A stretch of DNA of 64,000 bases from Typhlomys cinereus (GCA_023101885.1 JALPQD010000410.1:1814407-1878406); one strand, 5' to 3'. Positions 1-11,192 are shown, counted from the first letter of the stretch. Notes: generated by a model not told the origin, from the sequence alone. Program-made: numbers and translations.

Positions 1-280
1 TATCTAGTTGATGGGGAAGACCCAGCCCATGGTGGGAGGGACAAGTTCCTGGGCAGGTGAATAAAATGGAAGGAGCTGGTTGTAAAAGGTGACGTCCCTT
101 GGCCAGACATGCTGGTCTGGCAAGTGAGGATGGTTTCTCTCAGCTGTCCTGCGCGTGTGGCACAACCAGTTTCTCAGGCTCCTAACTGCAACCAAGGGTT
201 CTAAATCAAAATAAAACCCCTTGTTCCTTCAAACTGCTTGGTTATGAATTTATCAGCAATAACGCAGGGTAACCGCAACA
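1..280 (+). repeat. Old interspersed repeat, copy 1 (unnamed family)
   Basis: The stretch resembles two other tracts in the window (1867-2490 and 5510-5840). They share a core around GGGAAGACCCAGC followed by an ATAAAATGGAAG-like segment and a later pyrimidine-rich part ending in AATAAAACC. The left edge is cut by the window. The family looks like a common rodent interspersed repeat seen in murids, but I cannot name it with certainty. It has no supported coding function. Confidence 0.4.
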
Positions 281-765
281 CTCACACCCTGAATAGGCCT
301 CACGGGGTTGCGGCTGCTCCTCTGCAATACTGCCGCGCCTCCCAATGAGGCGTCCTGGACTTCCTTAGGGAGCATGAGAGCCCCTCTACTCTGCTTCTGA
401 GGAGCTTTACAGAGGCAGTGACCTTCACTTTGAAAAACAGTCAGAAGCCTGCACCTTGCACACTTTTAATTTTAATGTTCGGTGAACAGAAAGGTTCTGG
501 AAAAAAGAAAGATGTGTGTCTTCTAGTTCTTTTTTTTTTTTTTTTTTAAGGATTAAGGCAGAGTTAATTAGAGGAGAGAAAGAACAGAACTCATGGGGCT
601 AAGGCACCCTGGAAAACTCGTGGACCCCAGGCATGGTAGCCATGTGACACAGGCAGCTAGAAACAAACTCACAGACTCCAGACCTGGAGTGCCATGAGGG
701 ACAGGCGCCCTCCATCTTACAAAATATACCTTAACCTGATTTTCTGAAAGAGTAGGAAGAGAGAA
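281..765. other. No recognised gene; unique-looking DNA with a T tract
   Basis: No coherent reading frame or clear SINE is visible. A T run lies at about 531-547, and the rest looks like ordinary intergenic or intronic sequence. Confidence 0.5.
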
Positions 766-1075
766 GGAGGGGGAGGAGAAGAAGAAGAAGAAGAAGAAGA
801 AGAAGAAGAGAGAGGAGAGAGGAGGAGGAGGAGGAGGAGGAGGAGGAGGAGGAGGAGGAGAGGAGGAGGAGAGGAGGAGGGAGGAGGAGGGGGGAAGGAA
901 GAGGAGGAAGAGGAGAAGAAGAGGAAGAAGGAAGAAGAGGAAGAAGAAGAAGAAGCGAAGAGGAGAAGAGGAGGAGGGGGAGAAGAGGAGGAGAGGAGGA
1001 GAGAAGAAAAGAAGAGGAGGAAGAAGAGGAGGAGAAGAGGAGGAGGAGGAGGAGGAGAAGAAGAAAGGAGGAAAA
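766..1075. repeat. Purine (GAA/GGA)n simple repeat
   Basis: About 300 bp of almost pure A/G on the plus strand, built from GAA, GGA and GGGA units. The long antisense frame rich in Ser, Leu and Pro here is an artefact of the repeat. Such tracts can form triplex structures and slip in replication. Confidence 0.95.
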
Positions 1076-1866
1076 GGTTATTTATACTTAATACCAGCAC
1101 CTACAAGACTGACACAGACAAGAGGGTCATGGTGAATTGGTGGCTGCCAGGACCCCATAGTGGGTTCCAAGTCCGCCTGAGCTTCACAGAGTGAATCCTA
1201 GCTGGAGAATCATAAATAAATCAGTAAATATTTTTAAGGAAGTGTTAGGTGAAATACAAAGGAAAGCAGGAGTTGCTGGGAATTAGGGGTGCGGGGGCTC
1301 TGAACCAGTGTTTCCTGCACTGTTTGTTCCCATGGGGGGCGTGCTGACTTGGGATTGCATCTTGGCAGGCGCTATGGCCTCCATGCAGCCGCTGCAGATT
1401 TCCCATCTGCAGCCTCGAGTGGGCAGGCGGGAACTTGAACTCAGGCACCTGGCAGCCAAGTGGAACTCCAGCAGCGTTTCTCCCTGGCCACACCCTCGAT
1501 GGCCACACCCTCGCTGGGATTAAAGGGAAACCAGTTTACCCACTACAGCTTTTCAAACTGTCTTTGAAGACACCCTAACAGACACTAGTCGCTTTCCACA
1601 GCGGCATAGGGCATGTTTTGTTAGGAGATCAGGACTGTGCAGAGTATCTAGCAAAGCACCATAATCTAGGAAACACTTAGATGACTTCCTCCTCCTCCTC
1701 CTTCTCCTCCTCCCGCTGCTGCCACTGCCCACCCAGAGTCATGAATGAGCCCGGCATCCTGATGCTAGGTGTTAAAGATGTAGGTGTCTGTTTAACAATA
1801 AGACTGAGCCTTTAGGCACAGTGAAGAAGAATCATTTTGTTCAGGCAACACTCTGAGCAACTCTGT
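1076..1866. other. No recognised gene; unique-looking DNA
   Basis: No gene is supported. A 15-bp unit TGGCCACACCCTCG is tandemly duplicated at about 1486-1515, and a short pyrimidine run lies at 1686-1715. Confidence 0.45.
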
Positions 1867-2015
1867 AGGAGATTAATTGATATGCAAGACCCAGTCCTTA
1901 TTGGCTGGAACCATTCCCTGTGTGGTAGATAAAACAGAGAGTTGGATTCAGCAGCCTGGGGAGCTAGAAATGTTCTTGGTTCCTTGTCCCTCTTTTTTTT
2001 TTTTTTTAATTCATT

Positions 2016-2081
<66 letters not shown>

Positions 2082-2490
2082 AACACTGTGTGTCTTTGTG
2101 GAGGGCTAAGGGAGACTTCAGGAATCGTCCTGGATTGCTTCTTCATCCTTTTTGCTTTACTCTGGGATTTCCCATGCTCCGCCCACCAAGGACAGAAGTA
2201 CAGGCCACCACTGTTTCCACCTGGTGTTTTTTAATGTGGGACCTGGGATCAGAATTCAGGACCTTCTGCTTATGAGGCAGAGTCTTAACCCCTGAGCCAT
2301 CTCTGCAATCCCTTGCCCCTCTTTCTTACGTTCCCTGTGCATGTGATGTGGCCAGCCCCCTCCATTCCTGACTCCAGTATCAGTTTCCTGCCAAGATGAT
2401 GACCCACCGTGAACGTGAATGGAAATGCTGGTGTTCTTCTAAGTCCCTGGGCCAGGAATTCATTGCAGCCATGAGAACGTGAAACGCAGG
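1867..2490 (+). repeat. Old interspersed repeat, copy 2, split by a SINE
   Basis: The two halves (1867-1995 and 2311-2490) read through as one repeat, related to 1-280, once the SINE is removed. The SINE is flanked by CCTTGTCCCTCTTT (1982-1995) and CCTTGCCCCTCTTT (2311-2324), a 14-bp target-site duplication with one difference. Confidence 0.5.
1996..2310 (-). mobile_element. Dimeric ID-type SINE (IDL-Geo-like), older subfamily
   Basis: Read on the minus strand, it starts with a tRNA-like left arm (GGCTCAGGGGTTAAG box A type, then GAATTCTGATCC-like box B). An unrelated right arm follows, and it ends in a mixed (AG)n(AC)n tail with an A-rich end. The target-site duplication fixes the boundaries. 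Confidence 0.8.
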
Positions 2491-2794
2491 CACTAGATAA
2501 TGTTACCCCGGCTTTCTGTGCTCAGGGTTTGGGGCATCCTTGGATACTGAGGCCCATTCCTTTCTCAGCTGTGCAAATGACTGCTCTGTCCCCAAATCCT
2601 TCAAGGCTGAGGAAAACGACAAAATGAGCTGCCTTGGAGCTCGAGCTTCCGGTGACTGTGGGGCTGGAGATGTTCCCAACGGCTGCTTCACACAATCGCT
2701 GCTGGTCGCTTTACACACCCACCGCATGTAGTGCTGCAGGGAACACGAGCCAGGCATTGTGTGCGAGCTGATGATCAGCGACATGGACTGCAAA

Positions 2795-2890
2795 AAGAGA
2801 AATGGACGAGGAGGAGGAGGAGAAGGGGGGAAGAAAATGAAGAAGAGGAGGAGGGAAAGGAAGAAGAAAGATGAAGAGGAAGAGGTAGGA
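2795..2890. repeat. Purine-rich simple repeat
   Basis: Imperfect GGA/GAA tract adjoining the TG tract downstream. Confidence 0.85.
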
Positions 2891-2934
2891 CTAGAAGACA
2901 CAGGCTTTCGATGTTTCTGTTTCAATTGAGTCAA

Positions 2935-3259
2935 AATGTGTGTGTGTGTGTGTGTGTGAGTGTATGTGTGTGTGTGTGTGTGTGTCGTGTCTGTGAGTGT
3001 ATATTTGTAGGTCTGTGTGTTATGTCTGTCTGTGTCTGTATCTGTGTGTGTGTGTGTGTACATAGTGTCTGTGAGTGTGTATCTGTAGGTCTGTGTGTGT
3101 GTCTGTGTTTGTGTGTGTGTGTATCTGTAGGTCTGTGTATAAGTGTGTGTGTGTAGTGTCTGTGAGTGTGTATTTGTAGGTCTGTGTGTGTGTGTATCTG
3201 AATGTGTCTGTCTGTATCTTTGTGTGTGTATGTGTGTGGTGTCTGTATGTATTTGTAGG

Positions 3260-3297
<38 letters not shown>

Positions 3298-3535
3298 TGT
3301 GGTGTCTGAATGTGTATGTGTGTGTGGTGTCTGTGTGTATCTGTGGGTCTGTGTGTGTGTGTGTGTGTATGTGCATGTGTGTGTATATGTGCATGTGTGT
3401 GTGAGTGTAGAGTAGCAAAGCTATCTTCAAGTGTCTGTTCATGTCTGTGTGTGTGCGCACTGTGTGTGTGCACGTGATATATGTGTGCACCCATATGTGT
3501 GTGTGCATGTGATGTATGTGTGCACCCGTATGAGT
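2935..3535. repeat. (TG)n-based minisatellite with higher-order units
   Basis: About 600 bp of TG/TC-rich sequence. Besides plain (TG)n it repeats a composite phrase, GTGTCTGTGAGTGTGTAT followed by TTGTAGGTCTGTG, several times between 2985 and 3360 with irregular spacing near 75-90 bp. This indicates duplication of larger units. All reading frames here are Val/Cys or His/Thr artefacts. Confidence 0.9.
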
Positions 3536-3885
3536 GTGGAATAGCAAAGTGTCCATTCTCACCCTTTTCCCTTCCATTTCCATCTCCTTCCTCTTATAGA
3601 AAGTTTAAGACTCTTGCTTTGCTCTCATCCCTGAGTTCAAAGCACATCATATGTTGAGCATATTCATAGTGTCGACTGCACTGAACATGTGGGGTCAATG
3701 AAGGAAGAGCTCACCGTCTGGCCAGGAGACAGATGACGGGAGATAGGATGACAGAGTGTGGTAAATGTTGACTCGTAACAGCAGGGAAACAGAGATTTGC
3801 TCAGGATGAGAAAGGAGTCAAAACAAAACCAATGGAAGAATGGATCGTGATAACCAAAGCAGCGTGTGCCGAGTTCCAGAGGCCT

Positions 3886-4085
3886 CGCTGTGGCTCTGTG
3901 TGTATTAACCCCTCAATCTTCACATGGAGCTCTTCCTCACTTCACAAAGACACAAAGAAAAACCTGAGCCCAGAGACATGATGTGTCTTACCCAAGATCA
4001 CACAGCCAATAAAGTGGCAAAACTGGGATGGAAGCAGCCGGATCTGAATGCAGGGCATGTGCTCCTACCAACTACCCAGCTCTGC
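3886..4085 (-). repeat. MIR element fragment
   Basis: The antisense MIR core is recognisable: a segment like CCCAAGATCACACAGCCAAT, then a stretch resembling GGGATGGAAGC and GAATGCAGG. This is an ancient mammalian tRNA-derived SINE, diverged as expected for its age. Confidence 0.65.
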
Positions 4086-4476
4086 GGTTAGAGAAGAGAG
4101 GAAGGTCCCTCTGGGACCTAAAGAACAAGTGGCCCTAGCAACAGGGAGGGAACAGTGCCAGAGCATGGTGAGGGCGGGTCTGGGAAGAGAACCACGTGGC
4201 AGGGAATGAAGGCATGGGTGGGAAAATTGGCTTTTACCTGAAAAACAGGAGGGCCCACAGAAGGGTCGGATCTGTGGGTTACAGAGTCTCTTTGACTATA
4301 GCCGGGACCACCAAGTAGTTGAATAGACAGTGAGACAGGGAGGCGAGTGAGAGGAGACTTGAGCTAGTGCCCCAGAGCTGGCGGGCACCTGACCAACATG
4401 ACAGCCATGGCAGGCAGCAAGGCCTGTGGTAGGAGCCTGGACTCAGGATTTTTGCTTTTGTTGATTATCATATATG

Positions 4477-4477
<1 letters not shown>

Positions 4478-4526
<49 letters not shown>

Positions 4527-4766
4527 GCAAGAGGGCCCGTGAGTGTGTTGTGCCTGTGGAGGCCCAAGGTTGACACTGGGAATCATCCTGGATTGCTCTC
4601 TCTCCTTATTGCTTTGCTCTGGGGTTTCCCAAGTTCTGCTTTCTAGGGCCAGAATTACAGAAGCCACTATATTCACCCAGCATTTTTACATGGGACCTGG
4701 GGATCCGGATCCAAGTTCCTTTTGTTCGAGCAGCAAAGGCTTTAACTACTGAAACCAACCCAGAAC
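4478..4766 (-). mobile_element. Dimeric ID-type SINE (IDL-Geo-like)
   Basis: The minus-strand copy has a tail of about 24 TG dinucleotides at its low-coordinate end (4479-4525), then the right arm (CATCCTGGATTGCTCT, TTGCTCTGGGGTTTCCC), then a diverged tRNA-like left arm ending near 4766. Confidence 0.8.
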
Positions 4767-4769
4767 ACT

Positions 4770-5150
4770 TGGGTTTATGACTGGAGTGACATGAGGATAC
4801 CAGTCTCTAAAAACTAACCTGGGCACATATAAAATGAGGACTTTCTACCCCGTCCAGAGCACCCCAACATCAGGAGGAGAAGGACAGAGATCAAAGTCTT
4901 CCCAACCTCGCCTAGTCCAGCTCCCTGATCCAGTCAGTGCATGAAGCCTTCTGAGATGGGTGACATCCATTCTCTCAGGAAGACACATTGCTTGGGGTCA
5001 AGGATCACCCAAAAGATGAGGGGCAGATACGCTCACACTGGAAGAGAGACAGAAGCCAGACCCTGTGGAGGGCATGATGGGCCAAAAACCATTCATCGCC
5101 TCTGGAGTCTTCCCCGCCTGTTCTGAGCGTCTACGGTGGGAAGGGCTGCA
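4770..5150. other. No recognised gene
   Basis: Unique-looking sequence. A 61-codon frame at 4941-5126 shows no family features. Confidence 0.45.
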
Positions 5151-5154
5151 GATG

Positions 5155-5285
5155 ACCAAGCAGGGTGGCACATGTTTATGATCTCAGCAACTGGGAGGTA
5201 GACACAGGAAGATCCTAAGTTCAAGGTCATCCTCAGCTACCTAGTAAGTGTGAGGCCACGTCTGTCTCCAAAAATAAATAGTAAA
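5155..5285 (+). mobile_element. B1 SINE
   Basis: A 7SL-derived B1 order is visible: GGTGGCACATG start, CAGCAACTGGGAGG, AGTTCAAGGTCAT, and a CCACGTCTGTCTCCAAAAATAAATA tail region. It is old and diverged. Confidence 0.7.
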
Positions 5286-5509
5286 GAATACACATTGCTA
5301 CACAGGCCTCAGCCTATCAAATGAATAGAGTCTGCACTGGGTATTGGGTACTGGCCAGAGCCAGAGGGCTCAGAGGGGAGGTGGAGGCAGGGGAGGGGGA
5401 GGCAAGGAGAAGCTTTAAGATGGCCCAGGCTAGCCTGCTACCGTGGTGCAGTCCTAGAGTCTCGGTGTTCAGGAAGTGGAGGCAGAAGAACTTCAAAGTC
5501 ATCTTTAGC

Positions 5510-5845
5510 TAGTTGCAAGTTGTGGCGATCAGTTGCAGATGCCAACTTGACAGTCGAAGGCCGAATCTTTGGGCGCATCTGTGAAGAATTAGTAGTTAAA
5601 ACACGCCCTGAGCAAACCAGGGGAAGACTGTCTAACTGATGTGGGAAGACCCAGCTCCTAGTGGCTGGGACCATGCCTCGGGCAGACGGGAAGATGGAAG
5701 AGCTGGTTCAGTAATTTGACATATATCTTCAGCTCCCTCAGCTCATGTGTCACAATATGTGTGGCCCGTTCACCTGGCTTCTGCCATCGGTGGGAACTCT
5801 TCTGCCGTAATAAGGAACCATAACAAAGGATCATAGGCAAGAAGA
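5510..5845 (+). repeat. Old interspersed repeat, copy 3
   Basis: This is the longest copy of the family seen at 1-280 and 1867-2490. It begins with a GCCAACTTGACAG-like motif, carries GGGAAGACCCAGCTCCTAGT, and ends in an A-rich AAGAAAATAAATAATAA stretch. Confidence 0.45.
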
Positions 5846-5930
5846 AAATAAATAATAATATTAAATATGATAAATAATATAGACATAATATAATATGTAA
5901 TACATATAATAAATTATAATTATAAGACCC
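5846..5930. repeat. AT-rich low-complexity tract
   Basis: TAA/TATA-rich tail following the repeat; no gene. Confidence 0.8.
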
Positions 5931-6029
5931 CTAAGTTGTTTTCGTCCTGTCTTTGTATCAGTAACAGAAGACACAAGTTTAAGGCCAGTCTGTGCTACGT
6001 GACATTCCCAAATAAACACACGGTTCCTT

Positions 6030-6940
6030 CCTTTATCCAGGTCAGTAAGCTCCTATTTTCTCTTCTCCTCTGTGAAGCCCATCCCACGTGAATCTGATTT
6101 TTTTGGAAAAACAAACAAGCCAACAAAAGCTGGACTGAAACCCAGCCACGCCCCCTTGCTGGTGCGTTCCCTACCGCTCACTTAACACTCTTAAACATCA
6201 TGTGGCTGGGCAGGGGTGGGTGCGAAGTCTAAAATACTGGCTTCCTAGCATCTTACTGAAAAGGGGTTCGTCGACTTAGAGCTCGAAAGTTCTATTCTAA
6301 GGAGATGACGGGACCAGGGCCGCTTCATGGACGTGAAGGCTCTGGGTTTGCGTGTGAGTTCCTGAGCTGACCACAGCTGGGTAACAGCCAGAGGCCTCAT
6401 GGCCAAGGTTGGGCAGCTCTGTCCACAGAGCGATAGACGGCTGCGGTAGACCTGCGGATCTGAAGGTGGGGCTCCCAGGAGGCCAACCCGCTACTCCTCA
6501 CCCGGCATCCCAGAACCCAGCGCTGACCTGGACCCCCTGTCTAATAGGAGAGCCGAGCCTCGGAGCAGAGGTCCTGCCTGGAGGTCATTTGGATGAGGGA
6601 CCCATTGTTTGCCTCCATTATAATTACTCTGCTCTCTACTCCAGGCCAAACTTGCCTGACCATAAACTTCTGAGTACACACTGCATGTCATTTCTAAGGG
6701 TAAATAAAATAAGGACAGGAAATCCTCGAACCCTTTCCTAAGAAATAAATCAATATTTGCATGAAGTTTATGGACGTTTTTGAGAGGCAGTAGGCAAAAT
6801 GCAATGAGTGGGATTTGCTGTTTTCTTGCAATTTTAGAATCCGATTCATCTCTTTGGATTTGAGTGTGGAAGAAGTCCTAGGTCAAGTGGATAGATTGTA
6901 TTTGGGTCCCTAGGGTATGTGCAGGAAGGATAAATCAGAA
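6030..6940. other. No recognised gene; unique-looking DNA
   Basis: Short frames exist on both strands (for example 6409-6741), but none shows a domain, splice context or codon bias I can support. Confidence 0.4.
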
Positions 6941-6944
6941 ATGG

Positions 6945-7030
6945 CTGAAGAGTAGGGCTGAAGTTCAGTGGTAGAAACTTGACTAGTATGCATGAATCTG
7001 GGTTCAACCCCCAAGACCCCACATAAAAGG
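6945..7030 (+). mobile_element. ID-like monomer SINE
   Basis: A tRNA-Ala-like segment: AGGGCTGAAGTTCAGTGGTA (box A region), then GGGTTCAACCCCCAAGACC (box B region). Confidence 0.6.
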
Positions 7031-7032
7031 GG

Positions 7033-7281
7033 GGTAGAGATGGTGTAGCAGATAAAGTAATTGCCACACAAGCCTGATGGCCAGAGTTCAGATCTCCGTA
7101 TTTCCTTTAAAAGTCAAACACAATGGTGCATCTGTAATCTCCATGAGCCTAGGGGAAACAGGAGGCAGAGACCTAGAATCTGCCCAAGCTCAGCTAGTCT
7201 GACTTTCACGGTAACCATGAAAAGACCTGGTCTGGAAGTTGCCCTCCTATCTCTACATGTCTCTGTGGCGGGTGGGTGCGT

Positions 7282-7325
<44 letters not shown>
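7033..7325 (+). mobile_element. ID-B1 composite (B4-type) SINE with (AC)n tail
   Basis: An ID-like left part (GTGTAGCAGATAAAG, then CCAGAGTTCAGATC) is followed by a B1-like middle (ATCTGTAATCTCCATGAGCC, GGAGGCAGAGACC) and ends in 18-19 AC repeats at 7287-7324. Confidence 0.6.
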
Positions 7326-7328
<3 letters not shown>

Positions 7329-7379
7329 CACATGTGCGTGAGCGCATACATGCGCAGCTAATAGTTTCAAACACATAGA

Positions 7380-8380
7380 TTCTTATCTGTAAGCAGAAAG
7401 CAGCGAAGTTGTTCACTTATCCATCCATCTAATCAGCATAGCTGAGATCTCATGCGGAGCTGTACCAGAACTCCAAGCCCACGATGAGAAAAACACACAG
7501 AGTCTGTGACTGTGGTGAGAGCCGGCTTGGGGAGGGGAGGCCTCCCACGTGGGCCTGTTGCGGGCTGTGCCGCTGATTTTTTATTCCACACGAGTTGCTC
7601 CTGTTGGACCTACAGTGCTCAGAGGCAGAGATGGCAGCCAGAACAGAGCCGCATATCCCGGCCTGGTCACATCCATGTCTCTGCTGGGAACCCCCTGGTG
7701 CCCAGGTCACTCTTCAGTGGGCAGGGATGCTCAAGGAGCAAGTGTTGTCCCAGCCACACCTCCAAGCCCTTCCAGGGAACCCCTTCATTCTAGCAGCAAC
7801 TGGTCCTTCCAGCTGGACAGAAATCTCCACCCTGCCAAACCACAGACCTTCTGCTTTGTTTTATTTTAAATGTCCAGTACATCCTGCGGCAGCCCCACCC
7901 CCTGTTCTAATGCCAATCAGTCTGTTCCTCTTGGATCTTTATTTGCATGCGTGAAACAGGGGAGGAGGGTGGAGAGAGAAATTAGTAATGTAAGGATCCC
8001 CCATACAATACTGAGAAGAAAATGGAAGGTCCCGGGTACCCCTGCTTGGTGGTGTCTTTACTTTCTCCTCCCTCAAACAAACATGTCACTTCCAGTCACC
8101 AAACACCCCTGAGGTCTCCCCACTCCAAGGCTGCATTAGCTGAGCAGAATTAGCACAGTGTCACAAGAATTGGCCATATTAAGGGGAACGGCAGATGTCT
8201 GTCTTCAGACAGCAACGCATCACCATGCAGTTGAAAGTGAATAGCCACGCAGGCTAATTAAGGCCTCGTTTTATTTTTAGGTCTTGCAGGGAAAGAGTTG
8301 GAGCTTACAATGTTGGGCATCAAATCATTTAAAAATTCTCAACTGTTATGGAAATCTTTCAAAATATGTAGCATAATATA
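7380..8380. other. One kilobase without recognised repeats or genes
   Basis: No SINE, LINE or simple repeat is obvious. Several overlapping plus-strand frames stay open at 7506-7954, which probably reflects composition because three frames are open together. A homeobox-type GGCTAATTAAGGCC lies near 8250. It could be conserved non-coding DNA. Confidence 0.35.
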
Positions 8381-8383
8381 CTC

Positions 8384-8548
8384 AGGATGTTGAGATAGTT
8401 CAGTGGGTAAAGACAACTGTGGGCAAAACTGTGGACAAGACATGAGTTTGATTCCCCGAGTCCACATGGTAGGAGAATCAACTTCTAAAAGTTGTCCTCT
8501 GACCTACACACACAGGCCAGGGTACATACCTGTTCTCTCTCTCTCTCT

Positions 8549-8603
<55 letters not shown>

Positions 8604-8606
8604 ACC
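8384..8606 (+). mobile_element. B3-like tRNA-derived SINE with (ATCT)n tail
   Basis: Starts with GTTGAGATAGTTCAGTGGGT and carries CCCCGAGTCCACATGG and AAAGTTGTCCTCTGACC, motifs shared with rodent B2/B3 SINEs. The (CT)n and about 14 copies of ATCT form the tail (8536-8603). Confidence 0.6.
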
Positions 8607-8639
8607 AATCTCTTATAAGTAAGATATAATTTTTTAAAT

Positions 8640-8932
8640 AGCCTAGAACTGGGAAAATAACTCAGTAGTTAAAACTTCTGCCTTACAAGCAAAAGGACCT
8701 GAGTTCAGATCCCCAGATCCCACATTTGAAAACAAAAGGGGGGGGAGGTCAGGTGTAATTCTGACCTCGGAAGGCAGAGCCTGGGAAACTCCAGAACAAG
8801 CAATAAAGAGGTGGAGCAATCCAGCATGATTTGGATGTCACCCTTGGGCCTCCACAGGCACACACACTCAAATGTTCTTTTATTCCTATGCCCACACACA
8901 CATGTACCACCCATCTACATGCAAAACACATG
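8640..8932 (+). mobile_element. Dimeric ID-type SINE (IDL-Geo-like)
   Basis: Left arm with CTGAGTTCAGATCCCC, A/G-rich linker, right arm with GGCAGAGCCTGGGAAACTCC and GTCACCCTTGGGCCTCCAC, then an imperfect CA-rich tail. Confidence 0.8.
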
Positions 8933-9329
8933 TACAGATATTATTTTGTATTGTTAAGCAAAGCTCATCTGGTGGAAGGACCCAGGCTTCCAGTCTGTTT
9001 GTAGAACGAATAATTCCAGCCTCCAGTGTTGAACTTTGATGAAGAACACTCACGCACTCTTGGCTTTGGACGATGGAAACTGTTTGCCCTTATTTCCAGT
9101 TATTGTGGTTTTTGCATTGTATTTGGGGTTCATAGTCCTCCGGTCTCCTGCCTTGTGGTGGAGCCACTAGCTTCTTGCTTTGGCTTCTGCAGTTCTTCCC
9201 GCCCCGTTCACACACTGATTCTATTTCCGGAGATAGGAACAAAGCATAGTAGGTCAGACTAGAGATTAAAATGCCTCTGTGGTGTTTCAGGAAGGCAGAA
9301 AGGAACTCTAATCTTTTGTCACTTTTTTT

Positions 9330-9495
9330 TTTTGGTTTGAAGTTTTTTATTCACATATATTAATTATACAAAATCATACGTTTTGTTAAGATTTTTTTTA
9401 TTGATGTGTATAATATTCTTTGATCACATTCCTACTTTATTTGTGCTGACTCCCTCTTCCCATGCTCTTCCCAACCAGTCCTCTTTCTATTTTCA
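9330..9495 (-). mobile_element. Old L1 3'-end fragment, antisense
   Basis: A/T-rich sequence with TTTTTTTATTGATGTGTATA and TTTGATCACATTCCTAC, the antisense of the A-rich 3' UTR end of old rodent L1s. It adjoins a TG tract. Confidence 0.5.
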
Positions 9496-9497
9496 TG

Positions 9498-9705
9498 ACT
9501 GTGTGTGTATGTGTGTGTGTGTGTTTTGTGTGTGTATGTGTGTGTGTGCGCATGCATGCATGTGTGAGAGTGTGTGTGCACGTGAGTGTATGTATATGTT
9601 TATGTGTGTGTGAAAGTGAGTGTATGTGTATGAACATGTGCATATGTGTGTATGTATGTGTACATGCATGTGAATGTGTGTGTGTGTGTTTGTGTGTAAG
9701 TAAGG
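9498..9705. repeat. Imperfect (TG)n tract
   Basis: TG repeats interrupted by GCATGCATGCATG and GTATGTATGTG segments. Confidence 0.9.
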
Positions 9706-9832
9706 GGGAGTACATGAGCTATGAGGAGGTCTAAAGAGAGGAGGAGGGGGGAAAAGTTATAAAGAGACATAAAAGAAAGGCAATATCACATTTTTTTTTC
9801 ATACTGAAATCTAGATATATATGTATACACAC

Positions 9833-9881
<49 letters not shown>

Positions 9882-10060
9882 AGACGTGAAAGCAGAAGTG
9901 AGGCCATTTGGGGATGGGAATTGAATGAGAAGGAGGGGAGACAAGGGAAGGTAAGTAGGGGAGGCAACCATGATCAAAGTACTAAGATATATACGTATGA
10001 CAATGTCACAAGGAAGCCCGCTATTTTGTATGCTGATTGAACATAACATTAATAATGAAG
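9706..10060 (+). mobile_element. Old L1 3'-UTR fragment with internal (GT)n
   Basis: The end resembles the terminal part of old rodent L1 3' UTRs: CATGATCAAAGTACTAAGA, then ATGTCACAAGGAAGCCC, then TATTTTGTATGCTGATTGAA. A pure (GT)22 tract (about 9835-9879) sits inside it. There is no coding potential. Confidence 0.55.
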
Positions 10061-10700
10061 CTTGACTCCTGATTTTGAGTTTACCAAAAGATCATTCAGG
10101 CCACAGTCATACATTCTGTCAGCTACAGATTGTCTAACGAGCTAATTCGACATGGCAGAGAGGAAACAAGATGGGCTAACCTGGGATCTAGAATTCCTGC
10201 TCTGGTATGGTCTCTAATACCATCGTGATGCTAAGCAAACCTGCTAAACCACCTGTTTTCTTCTCCCTGCAGGGTCTGGGTGAGGGCCAGAGTTCTCCTC
10301 CTGGTTGGAGTAAGTCAGGGCAGGGCAGGAGGCAGACTTCGCACCAGACAACCTGGGCCCTTCTGGGTTCCTATTTGTCGGCTGTAAAACGACCTGAGGT
10401 TGCAGCTCTGTGCTCGTGGCAGGGTGTTTGGCAAAGCTTGGCTGTCCAGGTGAACGTGCTCAGAAGTGTGTAGCTCTGTTCTTAGCGAGGCCTTTATGCA
10501 TTTGGATTTTATTAGCAAATTCACAACGGGCTGTGCCATTTCTCTTTGGAGAAATAATTCTGTAACTCACTTTCACTAGTCCTGGTGACTAGATGCATTT
10601 ATAAACCTCTTATATTCTCCTCTGACTACTTTTCTGTCTTATACATGATCAGCTTAGACTCTCTCAATGAGAGGAAAATTATCATGCTGCATGTTTGTGA
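10061..10700. other. No recognised gene
   Basis: Unique-looking sequence. Frames at 10207-10473 and 10315-10539 overlap on opposite strands and have no recognisable domain. Confidence 0.4.
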
Positions 10701-11000
10701 GAAAAGTCTGAAACTCCTCACAGTGTTCCTGCTTCAGCCTCCCAAGTACTGGGATTCCAGGAACGAACCACCCCACCCAACTCTACAAAAAACCTTTTGA
10801 AAACTTCCTTTCTGAAGAATAGTTGGCACCAGTGGATTTTTGTTTTACTTCATTTTGAAACAGGGAGGGTCTCATCTAGTATTGACTGGCCGAGGACTCA
10901 CCGTGTGGTTGAGGATGACTCTGAATGTCTGACCCTCCTGCCTCCACCTCTCTAGAGCTGAGGCTGCAATCATGAGCCTCCATGCCCAGCTGAAGTGGAT
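10700..11000 (-). mobile_element. Two antisense B1-type fragments
   Basis: The first (about 10718-10790) has CTTCAGCCTCCCAAGTACTG. The second (about 10845-10995) has GAAACAGGGAGGGTCTCATC and CCTCCTGCCTCCACCTC. Both are antisense to B1. Confidence 0.6.
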
Positions 11001-11177
11001 CTTTCTGAATCTCGTTGTGGAGCGCGTGCAAGAATCACCCTTGCTAGCTTCAAACTGGAGTTTTGAATCTTTCAGGAAAGCGCATGCTTTTCAAAGTAGC
11101 ATTCTCTTCCTTCCCTGCTAATATTATCTCTTTTTTATCAGTGGGGTTGTGAATGATATGCCATAAATTCTCTGTTT

Positions 11178-11192
11178 AAGATGAATGATTTG
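11178..11192. repeat. SINE target-site duplication, left copy
   Basis: AAGATGAATGATTTG here is repeated exactly at 18027-18041, bracketing the SINE plus the L1 inside it. Confidence 0.9.

Noticed and set aside
717..1100. 127-codon minus-strand frame rich in Ser, Leu and Pro
   Set aside because: It is the translation of a (GAA/GGA)n simple repeat and has no gene features. The same applies to 34619-35122 and 50394-50806.
2503..3583. Long His/Thr and Cys/Val frames on both strands
   Set aside because: Artefacts of the TG/CA minisatellite.
7506..7954. Three overlapping open plus-strand frames
   Set aside because: All three frames are open at once and the antisense strand too, which points to composition; no splice sites or domain seen.
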